Source: an archaeon (GTDB taxonomy: Archaea > Thermoproteota > Thermoprotei_A > Marsarchaeales > Marsarchaeaceae). Taken from it: 58,318 nucleotides of DNA. A program made the position numbers and the translations under genes. This document shows, piece after piece, positions 39,281 to 52,188 of this stretch (position 1 is its first letter; the number at the start of each line of letters is the position of its first letter). The stretch spans positions 1 through 58,318 of the forward strand of contig JAKAWJ010000004.1 of assembly GCA_021817005.1 (NCBI GenBank), written 5' to 3'. The notes under the pieces are model-generated. The model made no database searches. It saw only the letters and a program-made list of their open reading frames with translations, and was not told the origin of the DNA.

Positions 39281-40060
39281 ATGACAGCCACGATGGACAA
39301 ATTTCTCAGGGATGGCAGAAGCCTGCTTCTCGCATATGACCAAGGACTGGAACACGGACCAACCGACTTCAATGAACGAAATTGCGACCCGTCATTTATA
39401 CTTGAGATAGCCGAAAAGGGTGGTTATAGCGGGGTAGTGCTTCAGAAGGGCATAGCCGAAAAGTATTACGACGGGAAAGTCCCGCTGATTCTCAAGGTGA
39501 ACGGGAAGAGCAACCTCCCGCGTGGAGAGCCTGTGTCGAGGCAGATTTGCTCTGTGGATGAGGCCGTGAGCCTTGGCGCGAGTGCAGTAGGCTACACCAT
39601 CTATCTCGGGAGCCAGTTCGAAGCCGAAATGTTACAGGAGTTTGGCAGGCTGCACGAGCTTGCGCACGACTGCGGACTGCCGGTAGTGGCCTGGATCTAT
39701 CCAAGAGGGGCAGCTGTAAAGAACGACACTGCGCCCGAGATCGTGGCCTATGCCGCAAGAGCCGGTTTGGAAATCGGAGCTGACGCCGTGAAAATAAAGT
39801 ATTCGGGCGATACTGCCTCGTTTGCCTGGGCAGTGCGGAATGCGGGAAAGACAAAAGTGTACATGTCAGGGGGGCCCAAGGCGCCAACCGAAGACGACTT
39901 TTTGAAGCAGGTGGCCGGGGCCATGGCCGCAGGAGCAACAGGGCTCGCCGTGGGCAGAAACGTATGGCAGTCTCAGGACCCGTTCGGTATATCCCAAAGG
40001 CTCAGGCGACTGGTGCTCGAAAAAGAGACCATAGAGGCCGGAGAGCCAGAAGCTAACTAG
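39281..40060 (+). CDS. fba: archaeal class I fructose-bisphosphate aldolase (DhnA/FbaB type)
   Basis: 259 residues. SLLLAYDQGLEHGPTDFNER at the start, then VVLQKGIAEKYY, PLILKVNGKSNLPRGEPVSR, and the Schiff-base region ADAVKIKYSGDTASFAWAVR (Lys in the V-K-I-K-Y motif), ending MSGGPKAPTEDDFLKQVAGA with the phosphate-binding GG. It forms fructose-1,6-bisphosphate from triose phosphates. Divergent from fbp. Its TAG stop overlaps the S10 TAG stop on the other strand inside a CTAG. Confidence 0.95.
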   Translation: MTATMDKFLRDGRSLLLAYDQGLEHGPTDFNERNCDPSFILEIAEKGGYSGVVLQKGIAEKYYDGKVPLILKVNGKSNLPRGEPVSRQICSVDEAVSLGASAVGYTIYLGSQFEAEMLQEFGRLHELAHDCGLPVVAWIYPRGAAVKNDTAPEIVAYAARAGLEIGADAVKIKYSGDTASFAWAVRNAGKTKVYMSGGPKAPTEDDFLKQVAGAMAAGATGLAVGRNVWQSQDPFGISQRLRRLVLEKETIEAGEPEAN

Positions 40061-40365
40061 ATGAGCTCAAGCTCGATCTTTACATCGTCCGGTACGTTGA
40101 TTCTCATTATCTGGCGCATCGTTCTCTCTTCTGCGGGTACGTCGATCACGCGCTTGTGCACTTTCATTACCCAGTGGTCGTAGGTATCAGTTCCTTCGCC
40201 TGCAGGTCCTCTGCGGGTTGAAACCTTGAGCCGCCTGGTTGGGAGCGGTATGGGCCCCGAGACCTTTACGCCTGTCTTTTTCGTGAGCTCGACCATCTGC
40301 GCGCACACCTGATTGAGCTTGTTGGGGTCCGTGCTCCAAAGCCTTATCCGCGCCTTCTGAGGCAT
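40057..40365 (-). CDS. rps10: 30S ribosomal protein S10
   Basis: 102 residues: PQKARIRLWSTDPNKLNQVC, PIPLPTRRLKVSTRRGPAGE and VIDVPAEERTMRQIMRINVP, all S10 landmarks. It follows EF-1alpha by 38 bases, the classical archaeal order. It ends at TAG in a CTAG shared with the aldolase stop. Confidence 0.97.
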   Translation of the reverse strand: MPQKARIRLWSTDPNKLNQVCAQMVELTKKTGVKVSGPIPLPTRRLKVSTRRGPAGEGTDTYDHWVMKVHKRVIDVPAEERTMRQIMRINVPDDVKIELELI

Positions 40366-40403
40366 TTGCTACTCGCTCTCTCTCTATTGCCAGCTATGCC
40401 CTT

Positions 40404-41708
40404 TTACTTCTTCGCCGCGGCCGGGACGAGATCAATGATCACGCCTGCGGCAATGGTCCTGCCCATATCTCGAATTGCGAACCTTCCGAGAGGCGGAAAG
40501 TCCTGATACTTTTCGGCGGAGAGGGGCTTTATCGGCTTGAACTTTACAATCGCAGCATCGCCCTGCTTCAGGAACTGGGGAGTCTCTGGAATTGGCTGAC
40601 CGGTCTTCGGGTCCAGCTTCTTCTCTATTGTGGTCATCTTGCACGCCACGGTCGACGTGTGAATGTGCAGCACCGGGGTATAGCCCACAGAGACGGCGGT
40701 GGGATGAGAGAGAATGAATATTCGTGCCGTGAATTCGTCCACAATTGTCGGAGGATTGTTCACCCGTCCGGCCACGTCACCCCTCTTGATATCTTCCTTT
40801 GATACGCCTCTTACGTTGAAGCCAATGTTATCACCGCTCTCGGCCTGATTGATCTGCGAGTGATGGGTCTCTATGCTCTTTACTTCCGCAGTCTTGTTCG
40901 AGGGGTTAAAGATGAGCTGGTCCCCAACTTTCAGAATCCCGGTCTCCACCCTTCCCACGGGGACCGTTCCTACACCCTGAATCGTGTAGACATCCTGTAT
41001 CGGAATTCTGAGAGGTTTGTCATTGAATTTCGGGGGTACGCTGAGACCGTTCAGAGCGTCGATGATGGTCGGGCCCTTGTACCAGGGTGACTTTTCGCTC
41101 CTTTCCATCAGGTTGTCTCCCTGCCAGGAGGAAATCGGGATAAACGGAATCTCTTCTGTCTTGTAGCCAATCGTCTTCAGGAGCTTTCCCAGACCGTCGA
41201 CCACTTCCTTGTACCTCTGCTCGGCCCAGTTGACGCTCGCGTCGTCCATCTTGTTCACCGCGACGATGAGCTGGTTCACTCCCATCGTCTTTGACAGGAA
41301 CGCGTGCTCACGCGTCTGGCCGGTCGAGCCGATCCCGGCCTCAAACTCACCCTTCTTTGCGGAGATTACGAGTATCGCGGCATCTGCCTGGCTGGCTCCC
41401 GTGACCATGTTCTTGACGAAATCCCTGTGGCCCGGGGCGTCTATGAATGTAAAGAAGTACTTGTTTGTTTCAAACTTCCAGAAAGTGAGGTCAATCGTAA
41501 TACCTCTTTCTCTTTCTTCTTTTAGCTTATCGAGCACCCACGCGAATTTGTTATCTTCCTGGCCTTTCCTCTTGGCTTCCTCCTCGATTTCCTGGAACTC
41601 TCGCTTGTCCACTGAACCAGTGAGGTACAGTATGTGCCCAACAAGAGTGCTCTTCCCGTGGTCAATGTGCCCTATTACTATCAGGTTTAGATGCGGCTTC
41701 GACGACAA
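40404..41708 (-). CDS. tuf: translation elongation factor 1-alpha
   Basis: 434 residues from TTG (41706-41708), which matches the family start SSKPHLNLIVIGHIDHGKST. G motifs: GHIDHGKST (normally GHVDHGKST), DAPGHRDFVKNM, and VNKMD; then IPISSWQGDNLMERS and the C-terminal beta domains. It delivers aminoacyl-tRNA to the ribosome. In-frame sequence upstream to 41897 is not family-like. A 341-base gap separates it from rps7, more than is usual in this operon. Confidence 0.97.
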   Translation of the reverse strand: MSSKPHLNLIVIGHIDHGKSTLVGHILYLTGSVDKREFQEIEEEAKRKGQEDNKFAWVLDKLKEERERGITIDLTFWKFETNKYFFTFIDAPGHRDFVKNMVTGASQADAAILVISAKKGEFEAGIGSTGQTREHAFLSKTMGVNQLIVAVNKMDDASVNWAEQRYKEVVDGLGKLLKTIGYKTEEIPFIPISSWQGDNLMERSEKSPWYKGPTIIDALNGLSVPPKFNDKPLRIPIQDVYTIQGVGTVPVGRVETGILKVGDQLIFNPSNKTAEVKSIETHHSQINQAESGDNIGFNVRGVSKEDIKRGDVAGRVNNPPTIVDEFTARIFILSHPTAVSVGYTPVLHIHTSTVACKMTTIEKKLDPKTGQPIPETPQFLKQGDAAIVKFKPIKPLSAEKYQDFPPLGRFAIRDMGRTIAAGVIIDLVPAAAKK

Positions 41709-42049
41709 AGTCCAAATTCCTCTGTTTTCTGCGTGCGTAGCTTCACCCGAGATATTAGTCTTTGCCCAATCCGAAATTATTCGGCGGTTCACGCGGGAAG
41801 CTGAGAACAGAGCGGCATGAGAACCCAGGGAATTCCGCGGATTGCTTCCAAGTCTGGCGGGGAGCCATGGTGCGCCATTCTGGGCGAGCGCAATCATGCC
41901 CGTGAGAGCTATTGCGAATACATAAACCGGGGTGGGAACAGAGAGCTCTCAAGGGCATGTGGTCCCGGTAGTGTGTCAGGACCGCTGACACAGGCTTTGT
42001 TCAGCCACAAACGAACCGGTTAGTCCCGAAACGCGGGTATTCCTCGAGA
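41709..42049. other. intergenic region between rps7 and EF-1alpha, with a hairpin
   Basis: 341 bases without a gene. TGTGTCAG-GACCG-CTGACACA (41972-41992) is a perfect 8-bp inverted repeat about 60 bases past the rps7 stop, a candidate terminator or small RNA stem. On the minus strand ACTAATATCTC (about 41755) is TATA-like and could start a separate EF-1alpha/S10 transcript. Confidence 0.4.
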
Positions 42050-42613
42050 CTACCTGGAAGCGAGCGCGATACGTTCGATTTCGTCGCGCTTCGAGACTGC
42101 ATGGCTCTTGCTATCTCCCTGCGCGGCTGCCATGAGCTCTTCGGCCAGCGACTCTTCAAGCGGTCTTGCGGACTTTTTGTTTCTGCTTCTCGCACCCTCT
42201 GCAATGAATCGCAGAGCGAGGTCCACTCTCCTTACGGGAGCCACGTCCACCGAAACCCGATACACGATTCCTCCGTAGGCTACCCTCGTCGTTTCCTCTC
42301 TGGGTGAGGCGTTTTCAACAGCTGATACCAGCACCTGCAGGGGGTTCTTGCCAGTCCTCGCGTGTATAATCTCGAGAGAGTGGCGTACCATGGAAATCGC
42401 GTGTGCCTTTTTCCCTCCGTTAGAGCCGGGGCGCATGAACATGTTCGCCAGTCTCTCAACTATCAGTACGTCGCTCTTTCCAAACGCCTTCGCCTCATGG
42501 CGGCCACCGGAATAGGGATAGATCCTCGGCCTGAGACAAATATGCCTCTTGAGCCCGGGATCGTTCACAGAGACATCGGCGAAGTCCCACTTTTCAAAGA
42601 GTTTGGGAATCAT
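42050..42613 (-). CDS. rps7: 30S ribosomal protein S7
   Basis: 187 residues, archaeal type. KSDVLIVERLANMFMRPGSN, GGKKAHAISMVRHSLEIIHA and NPLQVLVSAVENASPREETT with the C-terminal basic stretch ALRFIAEGARSRNKKSARPL. It binds the 3' major domain of 16S rRNA. It follows S12 by 19 bases. Confidence 0.97.
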   Translation of the reverse strand: MIPKLFEKWDFADVSVNDPGLKRHICLRPRIYPYSGGRHEAKAFGKSDVLIVERLANMFMRPGSNGGKKAHAISMVRHSLEIIHARTGKNPLQVLVSAVENASPREETTRVAYGGIVYRVSVDVAPVRRVDLALRFIAEGARSRNKKSARPLEESLAEELMAAAQGDSKSHAVSKRDEIERIALASR

Positions 42614-42632
42614 ATTTCTCGCACATCCATAT

Positions 42633-43076
42633 TCAGCGGACCGGCTTCTGCTTCTTTCCGGTGATCAAGAGATTGAGCGGAACCCCGTTCACCTTGGTCA
42701 CTTTATACCTCACTCCCGGAAGGTCTCCCATGGAGCGGCCGAGCGTTCCACCGATGCCTTCGATGATGACCTCGTCGTGTTCATCAACGTAGTTCAGTGA
42801 GCCGTCTCCGGGCAGGAATGCGGTTACCTGTTTCCCATTCTTGATCAGCTGAACGCGCACGCATTTGCGCACAGCGGAATTCGGCTGGCGAGACTCGACA
42901 CCAACCTTCTCGAGCACGATTCCTCTTGCCTGAGGGGAGCCCATGAGCGGGTCAAATTTCTCCTTGAGGTTGAGCTCCCGAATCAGGTACGACCGCTCCG
43001 ACCATCTTGAGCCACTCCTGTTTCTACGTAACTTCCTTGCGGCAAACTGACCCCTAGGGCTCTTTGAATCGGCCAA
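42633..43076 (-). CDS. rps12: 30S ribosomal protein S12
   Basis: 147 residues. The conserved loop [20 protein letters not shown] contains P-N-S-A-x-R-K, and [17 protein letters not shown] follows; archaeal N-terminus [20 protein letters not shown]. It sits at the decoding centre. The standard position after nusA is kept with a 104-base gap. Confidence 0.97.
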   Translation of the reverse strand: MADSKSPRGQFAARKLRRNRSGSRWSERSYLIRELNLKEKFDPLMGSPQARGIVLEKVGVESRQPNSAVRKCVRVQLIKNGKQVTAFLPGDGSLNYVDEHDEVIIEGIGGTLGRSMGDLPGVRYKVTKVNGVPLNLLITGKKQKPVR

Positions 43077-43180
43077 TCAATGCACCAATGAACCTGACGA
43101 AGCCGCTCCAGCCTGATATAAGCCTTCAGCGTTTTCCCCGTTTGATCGGGCAGTGCCGCATTCATCCGTAAGCTGCCGAT

Positions 43181-43579
43181 TCATCGCACTTCGACAGTAC
43201 CCACATTGTGGTAGCGCCTTAACAGAATCCGCGCCTTTTCTATGTTTCTTCCGTTTTTGCCAATCGCGAGGCCCTGATCGTCCTTGTGGGGGTGAACCTG
43301 GACTTTGACGTGTCCTTCCGCGTCGCTAGTGACATTGATAGATTCGATTCTTGCTGGAGTAAATATGCATCGAACAAAACTTTCGAGCGAATCGGCGTAT
43401 TCGACCACTTCCACCTTCCTCTGAAGCAGTTTCGATGCTTTGTCCACATTTGCCCCTCTTTTTCCAATGGCACGCCCCGCGCTCCCGGCATCAACTACGA
43501 ACAGAATCGAGTCATCCCGCATGATGCAGTCTCTCACAGAGGCGCCAGTGAGACTTTGAAAGAGTCCCATGTAACGCAT
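43181..43579 (-). CDS. nusA: NusA-like transcription termination/antitermination factor
   Basis: 132 residues from the ATG at 43579: two KH domains, with AGSAGRAIGKRGANVDKASK and DDQGLAIGKNGRNIEKARIL as the GxxG loops. The archaeal protein normally starts a few residues earlier (KITQDQMRYMGLFQ here), but the 18 codons between the rpl30e TAG and this ATG contain no ATG, GTG or TTG. AGGA lies 4 bases before the ATG. So the N-terminus is either 8 residues short or begins at an unusual codon. Confidence 0.93.
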   Translation of the reverse strand: MRYMGLFQSLTGASVRDCIMRDDSILFVVDAGSAGRAIGKRGANVDKASKLLQRKVEVVEYADSLESFVRCIFTPARIESINVTSDAEGHVKVQVHPHKDDQGLAIGKNGRNIEKARILLRRYHNVGTVEVR

Positions 43580-43633
43580 CTGGTCCTGGGTTATTTTGAT
43601 TTCTCCCGTTGTGAGTGCACCGTCTGCGGCGGC

Positions 43634-47781
<4,148 letters not shown>

Positions 47782-47832
47782 GAGTCCAAAGTGCAGCCCT
47801 CTAACCTGTTTGAAAACCGCTGAAACTGACGT

Positions 47833-50800
47833 TTACTTTTCACCAACTTCTACTACCTTTAGCCGGGGAGAGATCCCCATGCTCATAAGCTCCTGAATCA
47901 GGAGTTTGAACGCGTAGGGCGTGCTCACCATGCTCACCCTTGTCTTGTTTCCGTCCACAGGGCAGAGATATTCGCCCTTCCTGAAGTCATAGTAGACCAC
48001 GTATCCACAGATGTCGCAAACTCCGACCGTGGTCTTGTCGGAATTGTCGAGCAGCCTGTCTTTCAGCAGCGCTGCCGCCCCATGACCGATGAGCACGTCC
48101 CTTTCCATTTCCCCAAATCTCAGACCGCCTTCGCGCGCCCTTCCTTCCGTCGGCTGGCGTGTCGTGATCTGGACGTTCCCACGGGACCTCGCGTGAATCT
48201 TGTCAGCAACCATGTGGTGCAGTTTCTGGTAGTATACAACGCCTATGAACAGCTGGGCCACCAGCCTTTCTCCCGTCCTTCCGTCAGTCAGGGATTCTGT
48301 GCCGTCCGGCCGGAAGCCAAGCTCCTTCAGCGCCCGTTTCAGGTTTTCTGCCTCTTCGCCCATAAATGGTGTGCCGTCTGCCTGTCTGCCCTCCAGGGCC
48401 CCAACCTTCCCGGCTATGAGCTCGATCAGCTGACCCACTGTCATTCGCGATGGGAAGGCATGCGGGTTAATCAGAATGTCCGGGACTATCCCCTGACTGG
48501 TAAAGGGCAAGTCCTCTTGCGGAACTAGATATGCAACTACGCCCTTTTGACCATGCCTGGATGCAAACTTGTCGCCCAGCTCAGGAAGTCGCGTGTCCCT
48601 GACCCGCACCTTGACCATTCTGTTACCATCCTTGTCAAAAGTGACAATCACGCGATCGACGCGTCCCTCCTCGCTGTGCTTCAGCGAGATTGAAGTATCC
48701 TGCTGGATGATTCCTCCCATCTCAGCTTCTCGTATCTGTTGCCCAAATCTTGGGGGGCTTACTCGCCCAATCACTACCTCATCGCCCACGACAGTTGTCT
48801 CCGTTGGAATTATTCCGTCTTCGTCCAGTTTCTCGTATAGACGGGAACCCCTGTAACCTCTGACAGTCTGCTCAGGAATGGATATCTTGTCCATGAAACC
48901 CCCAGGATACTTCTTCTCAACCGCCTCATACATTCTGAAGAAGGTGCTCCTGCCCAGGCCTCTTTCGACACTCGCTTTGTTGATTATCACCGCGTCTTCC
49001 AGATTGTAGCCTTCAAAGGGTGCTACCGCGAGAATCACATTCTGGCCCGCGGGCCGCTCTTCGAACCCTACAACCTTTGCTCCCCGGGTTGTAACCATCG
49101 GTTTCTGGGAATAGTGCAGAAGGTGACCTCTGCTGTCCGGCCTTATTCTGAAGTTGGATGCAAAGAAACCCAGCGCCTGTTTTGCCATCGCTGACTCGTA
49201 GGTATTCCTGGGTGACTGGTTGTGATCGCTGTAAGGTATTATCGACGCAACCACACCCATCATGGCCCAGGGGGCGAGTTCAAGGTGCGTGAATCTTTCC
49301 GGTTTCTTTGAATTCTCGAGCGTCTCCGAATCAATGGCCACCATTGCATTTTCTTCTTCGGAAGCATCAAGATACTCGATGACCCCGGCGGCTACGAGGT
49401 CGCTCCAGCTGAGCCTGCGCTGCCTCAGGTCGTCTATGAATTTCGGCTGCAGCCGGGATTTTCCATCCTGGACCAGTATAAGAGGGCGCATTACTCTTCC
49501 GGAATCGGTGCTTATTTCGATTTCATATTTTCCTTTGAAGTTCTTCCGGAGAGCTACGCTAATCTCGGGAGATATCCCTCCCGCTCTGCGGCTCTCGCGA
49601 AGCTCCTTGGCCAGCCTCTCCACGTTGTCGTGATAGCCCATGAACCTGCCATCGAGGTGAACCCTCGCCTTTCCTTCTGCTTGGCCCCCAAGTATCCGGG
49701 GGATGACGCCGTATTTTCTGATCAAAGAGTCTTCGAATTTCGCGGTTTCGGTCTCAGTGAGACCGACCGACACGATTGAAGTGAGCGCCAAATTCTTGAC
49801 GAGGCCGCAGTTTACCCCTTCTGGTGTTTCGCTCGGGCAAATCCGGCCCCACTGAGTCATATGCAGCTCTCTCGCCTCTGGGTTGGCGTGCAATCTGTTC
49901 AGGGGAGATATCACTCTACGCAGGTGGCTCAGCGTCGAAAGATAGTTCGTGCGGTCGAGAATCTGGCTGACGCCCGTCTTACCATCCGGCCAGTTCCCGG
50001 TTGCAAGCGCGTGCTGAATCTTGTCAGTCAGCAGGTTTGCACTTACGAGAGCGCGCACTACGACTCTGCCCTTTCGACTGCGACTTCTGTCTACGTTATG
50101 GCGCAGATCCTTTACAAAATTCTGCATGGCATTTCTGAGAATTACAGCCATGAGGTCACCCGCGAGCCTGAGTCGCTTGTTTCCGTAATGGTCTTTATCT
50201 GTGGTGGGGTACCTTTCCAGGTTGACCTCCAGAAGTTGCTCTATCATCCGGCCAAGGAACAGAGCTTTCCGGGCTTTGACCTCCCGGGAATTGGCCGTGC
50301 CCAAGTGCGGAAGCAGGCGTGTTGAGATTATTTCCTCTGCTCTTCTCTTAGGGTCGGCAGACTTCGAGAACCCTGCCATTATTCTGTTACCGATGTAGCG
50401 AAGAGCTTCATCCGCGGACGCAGCCACTCCTTCACCCTCAAGGAAGGAAGGCGTGAGAAGCTCCTGTATCTGCTCATCATCTGAAATCAGTTTTGCTATG
50501 TCGCGATCTGTTTCCACGCCAAGTGCTCTAAAGACTACGGCCATGGGCAGCTTGGAACGAATTATGTAAACGTAGATTTTTCCTTCCTTTGTGAGCTCTG
50601 CGGACGAATTGGTCCTGTTCGCAGTCCTTGTCACAGAACTCACTTTCGAAGTGTTTAGCACTGTTGAACTGTTCGAGCCCTGCTCGACAAAGACGTGATT
50701 CGTTGCTAGGTCTTCCTGCGAAACTATTATCCTCTCTGAACCATTTATTATAAAGTAACCGCCTGGATCGTCCGGATCCTCTTTGATTTCAAGGAGTTTA

Positions 50801-51258
50801 TCTCTCGTCATTCCGTCTGTGATGCACAAACTCGACTTTAGCATCACAGGAAGGTCGCCTATCAGCACATCCTTCTCTTCGTACTGGTCCTGACCATCGC
50901 TGATAACAAAGTTACAGAAGATGGGAACAGAGTAGCTAACGCCCCTGACCCTTGCCTCAAGGGGCGTAATTGCTCTCGTCACGAAATCAGGTTCTGTGAG
51001 CTCGGGCATCACCCTCTGCCTATCTGTATACTGGTCATACGAAGGTCTCCCCAAAACTGGGGCAACGGCCTTGATTTTCAAATCGCCCTTTGTGGATTCG
51101 ACTACCCCTACTTCCTCTACTATCTTTTTGAACTCGTTTTGAATAAAACGGTTGTAGGAATCAAGATGCAGCCTTACAAGACCCTTTTCTGCTATCATCG
51201 ACCTGACCAGGACAACGTCTTCGGATTCCTCCGGCCCGTTTCTCACTGCTTGCGACAT
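47833..51258 (-). CDS. rpoB: RNA polymerase subunit B (single-chain RpoB)
   Basis: 1141 residues, full length and not split into B' and B''. Seen: HLDSYNRFIQNEFKKIVEEV, WGRICPSETPEGVNCGLVKN near residue 460, GYNLEDAVIINKASVERG, GDKFASRHGQKGVVA near 905 (catalytic Lys region), and the C-terminal zinc site CDICGYVVYYDFRKGEYLCP. An unsplit B subunit is found in Crenarchaeota, Thermococcales and Thermoplasmata, and is informative for lineage. Confidence 0.98.
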   Translation of the reverse strand: MSQAVRNGPEESEDVVLVRSMIAEKGLVRLHLDSYNRFIQNEFKKIVEEVGVVESTKGDLKIKAVAPVLGRPSYDQYTDRQRVMPELTEPDFVTRAITPLEARVRGVSYSVPIFCNFVISDGQDQYEEKDVLIGDLPVMLKSSLCITDGMTRDKLLEIKEDPDDPGGYFIINGSERIIVSQEDLATNHVFVEQGSNSSTVLNTSKVSSVTRTANRTNSSAELTKEGKIYVYIIRSKLPMAVVFRALGVETDRDIAKLISDDEQIQELLTPSFLEGEGVAASADEALRYIGNRIMAGFSKSADPKRRAEEIISTRLLPHLGTANSREVKARKALFLGRMIEQLLEVNLERYPTTDKDHYGNKRLRLAGDLMAVILRNAMQNFVKDLRHNVDRSRSRKGRVVVRALVSANLLTDKIQHALATGNWPDGKTGVSQILDRTNYLSTLSHLRRVISPLNRLHANPEARELHMTQWGRICPSETPEGVNCGLVKNLALTSIVSVGLTETETAKFEDSLIRKYGVIPRILGGQAEGKARVHLDGRFMGYHDNVERLAKELRESRRAGGISPEISVALRKNFKGKYEIEISTDSGRVMRPLILVQDGKSRLQPKFIDDLRQRRLSWSDLVAAGVIEYLDASEEENAMVAIDSETLENSKKPERFTHLELAPWAMMGVVASIIPYSDHNQSPRNTYESAMAKQALGFFASNFRIRPDSRGHLLHYSQKPMVTTRGAKVVGFEERPAGQNVILAVAPFEGYNLEDAVIINKASVERGLGRSTFFRMYEAVEKKYPGGFMDKISIPEQTVRGYRGSRLYEKLDEDGIIPTETTVVGDEVVIGRVSPPRFGQQIREAEMGGIIQQDTSISLKHSEEGRVDRVIVTFDKDGNRMVKVRVRDTRLPELGDKFASRHGQKGVVAYLVPQEDLPFTSQGIVPDILINPHAFPSRMTVGQLIELIAGKVGALEGRQADGTPFMGEEAENLKRALKELGFRPDGTESLTDGRTGERLVAQLFIGVVYYQKLHHMVADKIHARSRGNVQITTRQPTEGRAREGGLRFGEMERDVLIGHGAAALLKDRLLDNSDKTTVGVCDICGYVVYYDFRKGEYLCPVDGNKTRVSMVSTPYAFKLLIQELMSMGISPRLKVVEVGEK

Positions 51259-51281
51259 GTATTTTCTCTCAAACTACGCGT

Positions 51282-51719
51282 TTATTTCCTGTTCGCGGCG
51301 CGCACAACTTTCCTTGGTTTGGGCGCGGACCTAGCCTTGCGTTTAATCTTGTCAGAAGACTTGGGCACTCTACTTGTTCCCTTGGATACCGACTTCCTTG
51401 TTTCCTTCTTGGTTTTCTTTGACTTCTGCTCCTTTTCTGCTGCTGCCGCCTGCCTGAGAGCCGAGGCCGTCTTCAGTCCCACGGGAGAAGTTACATAACG
51501 GTACACCGTGTACTCGCCGACAAGCTCGCTCTTTCTGGAAACCTTTACGAGCTGGCCGATTTCTGGCTGGAACTCCTGGATGCAAGGGTCATCCTGAGCT
51601 ATTCTCGGAAGCTGCCAGCTCTTTACTCCAAGCTCTCTCAGCACTCGTTCGGAATCTTCCTTGGACAGTAGCTCATGACGGGGCACCAAAATATGACGGG
51701 ATTCAACCTCTCCCTTCAC
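51282..51719 (-). CDS. rpoH: RNA polymerase subunit H with a long basic C-terminal tail
   Basis: 145 residues from the GTG at 51719. The first 75 are a normal RpoH/Rpb5 C-terminal domain: SRHILVPRHELLSKEDSERV, LRELGVKSWQLPRIAQDDPC, VGEYTVYRYV. Archaeal RpoH usually ends there. Here about 70 more residues follow, Lys/Ser/Ala/Arg-rich (KEQKSKKTKKETRKSVSKGT, KIKRKARSAPKPRKVVRAAN), probably disordered and nucleic-acid-binding. It starts the RNA polymerase operon; TTTTAAAG near 51788 is TATA-like. In-frame sequence back to 51773 is not family-like. Confidence 0.93.
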   Translation of the reverse strand: MKGEVESRHILVPRHELLSKEDSERVLRELGVKSWQLPRIAQDDPCIQEFQPEIGQLVKVSRKSELVGEYTVYRYVTSPVGLKTASALRQAAAAEKEQKSKKTKKETRKSVSKGTSRVPKSSDKIKRKARSAPKPRKVVRAANRK

Positions 51720-52188
51720 CAAACCAAACACTCCAAATAAAACGCGCAGTATGTGGTCGAGGCGCCTGAGCAATAAGCCTTACTTTAAAATGAGGCATAC
51801 GTTCGCGAGCCAAACGGACTTTGTTCCTGTCCTGCCCTTTCGAGTGCCAGTATCACTCTGATGTTATTAACCTTTTCCGTGATTGGGTACCGAGTGCACT
51901 GCAGGGCTTCCAGGATAGAAGTGATTGAAGCGGACTGGTGAGCCCTTGAATCAAATCACGCGTGTTGCTTAGGGGAATCTGGCCGCCCGTATAATTGGGG
52001 AGCCGCGGAACTGATGACAAGCATTCGTCTTAGCGAGCAGATTTGCATACTCTGGCGCTCAAGTTTCAGAAGCATTCACTCATCGCAGCTACTGTGGACA
52101 CACTCGCGGACCTGACGATGTCGCCCAAAGTTATTTGTGAAACCAGTAGCTGCGGCTCGTAGCAGGGTGCCTCCGCCCGCATTGGGAC
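51720..52188. other. upstream region of the RNA polymerase operon
   Basis: 470 bases between rpoH and the nucleotidyltransferase gene. It contains the rpoH promoter (TATA-like near 51788). CTGATGAC at about 52011 resembles a box C element, but I found no matching D/D' set, so no C/D RNA is called. No coding frame is credible. Confidence 0.4.
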
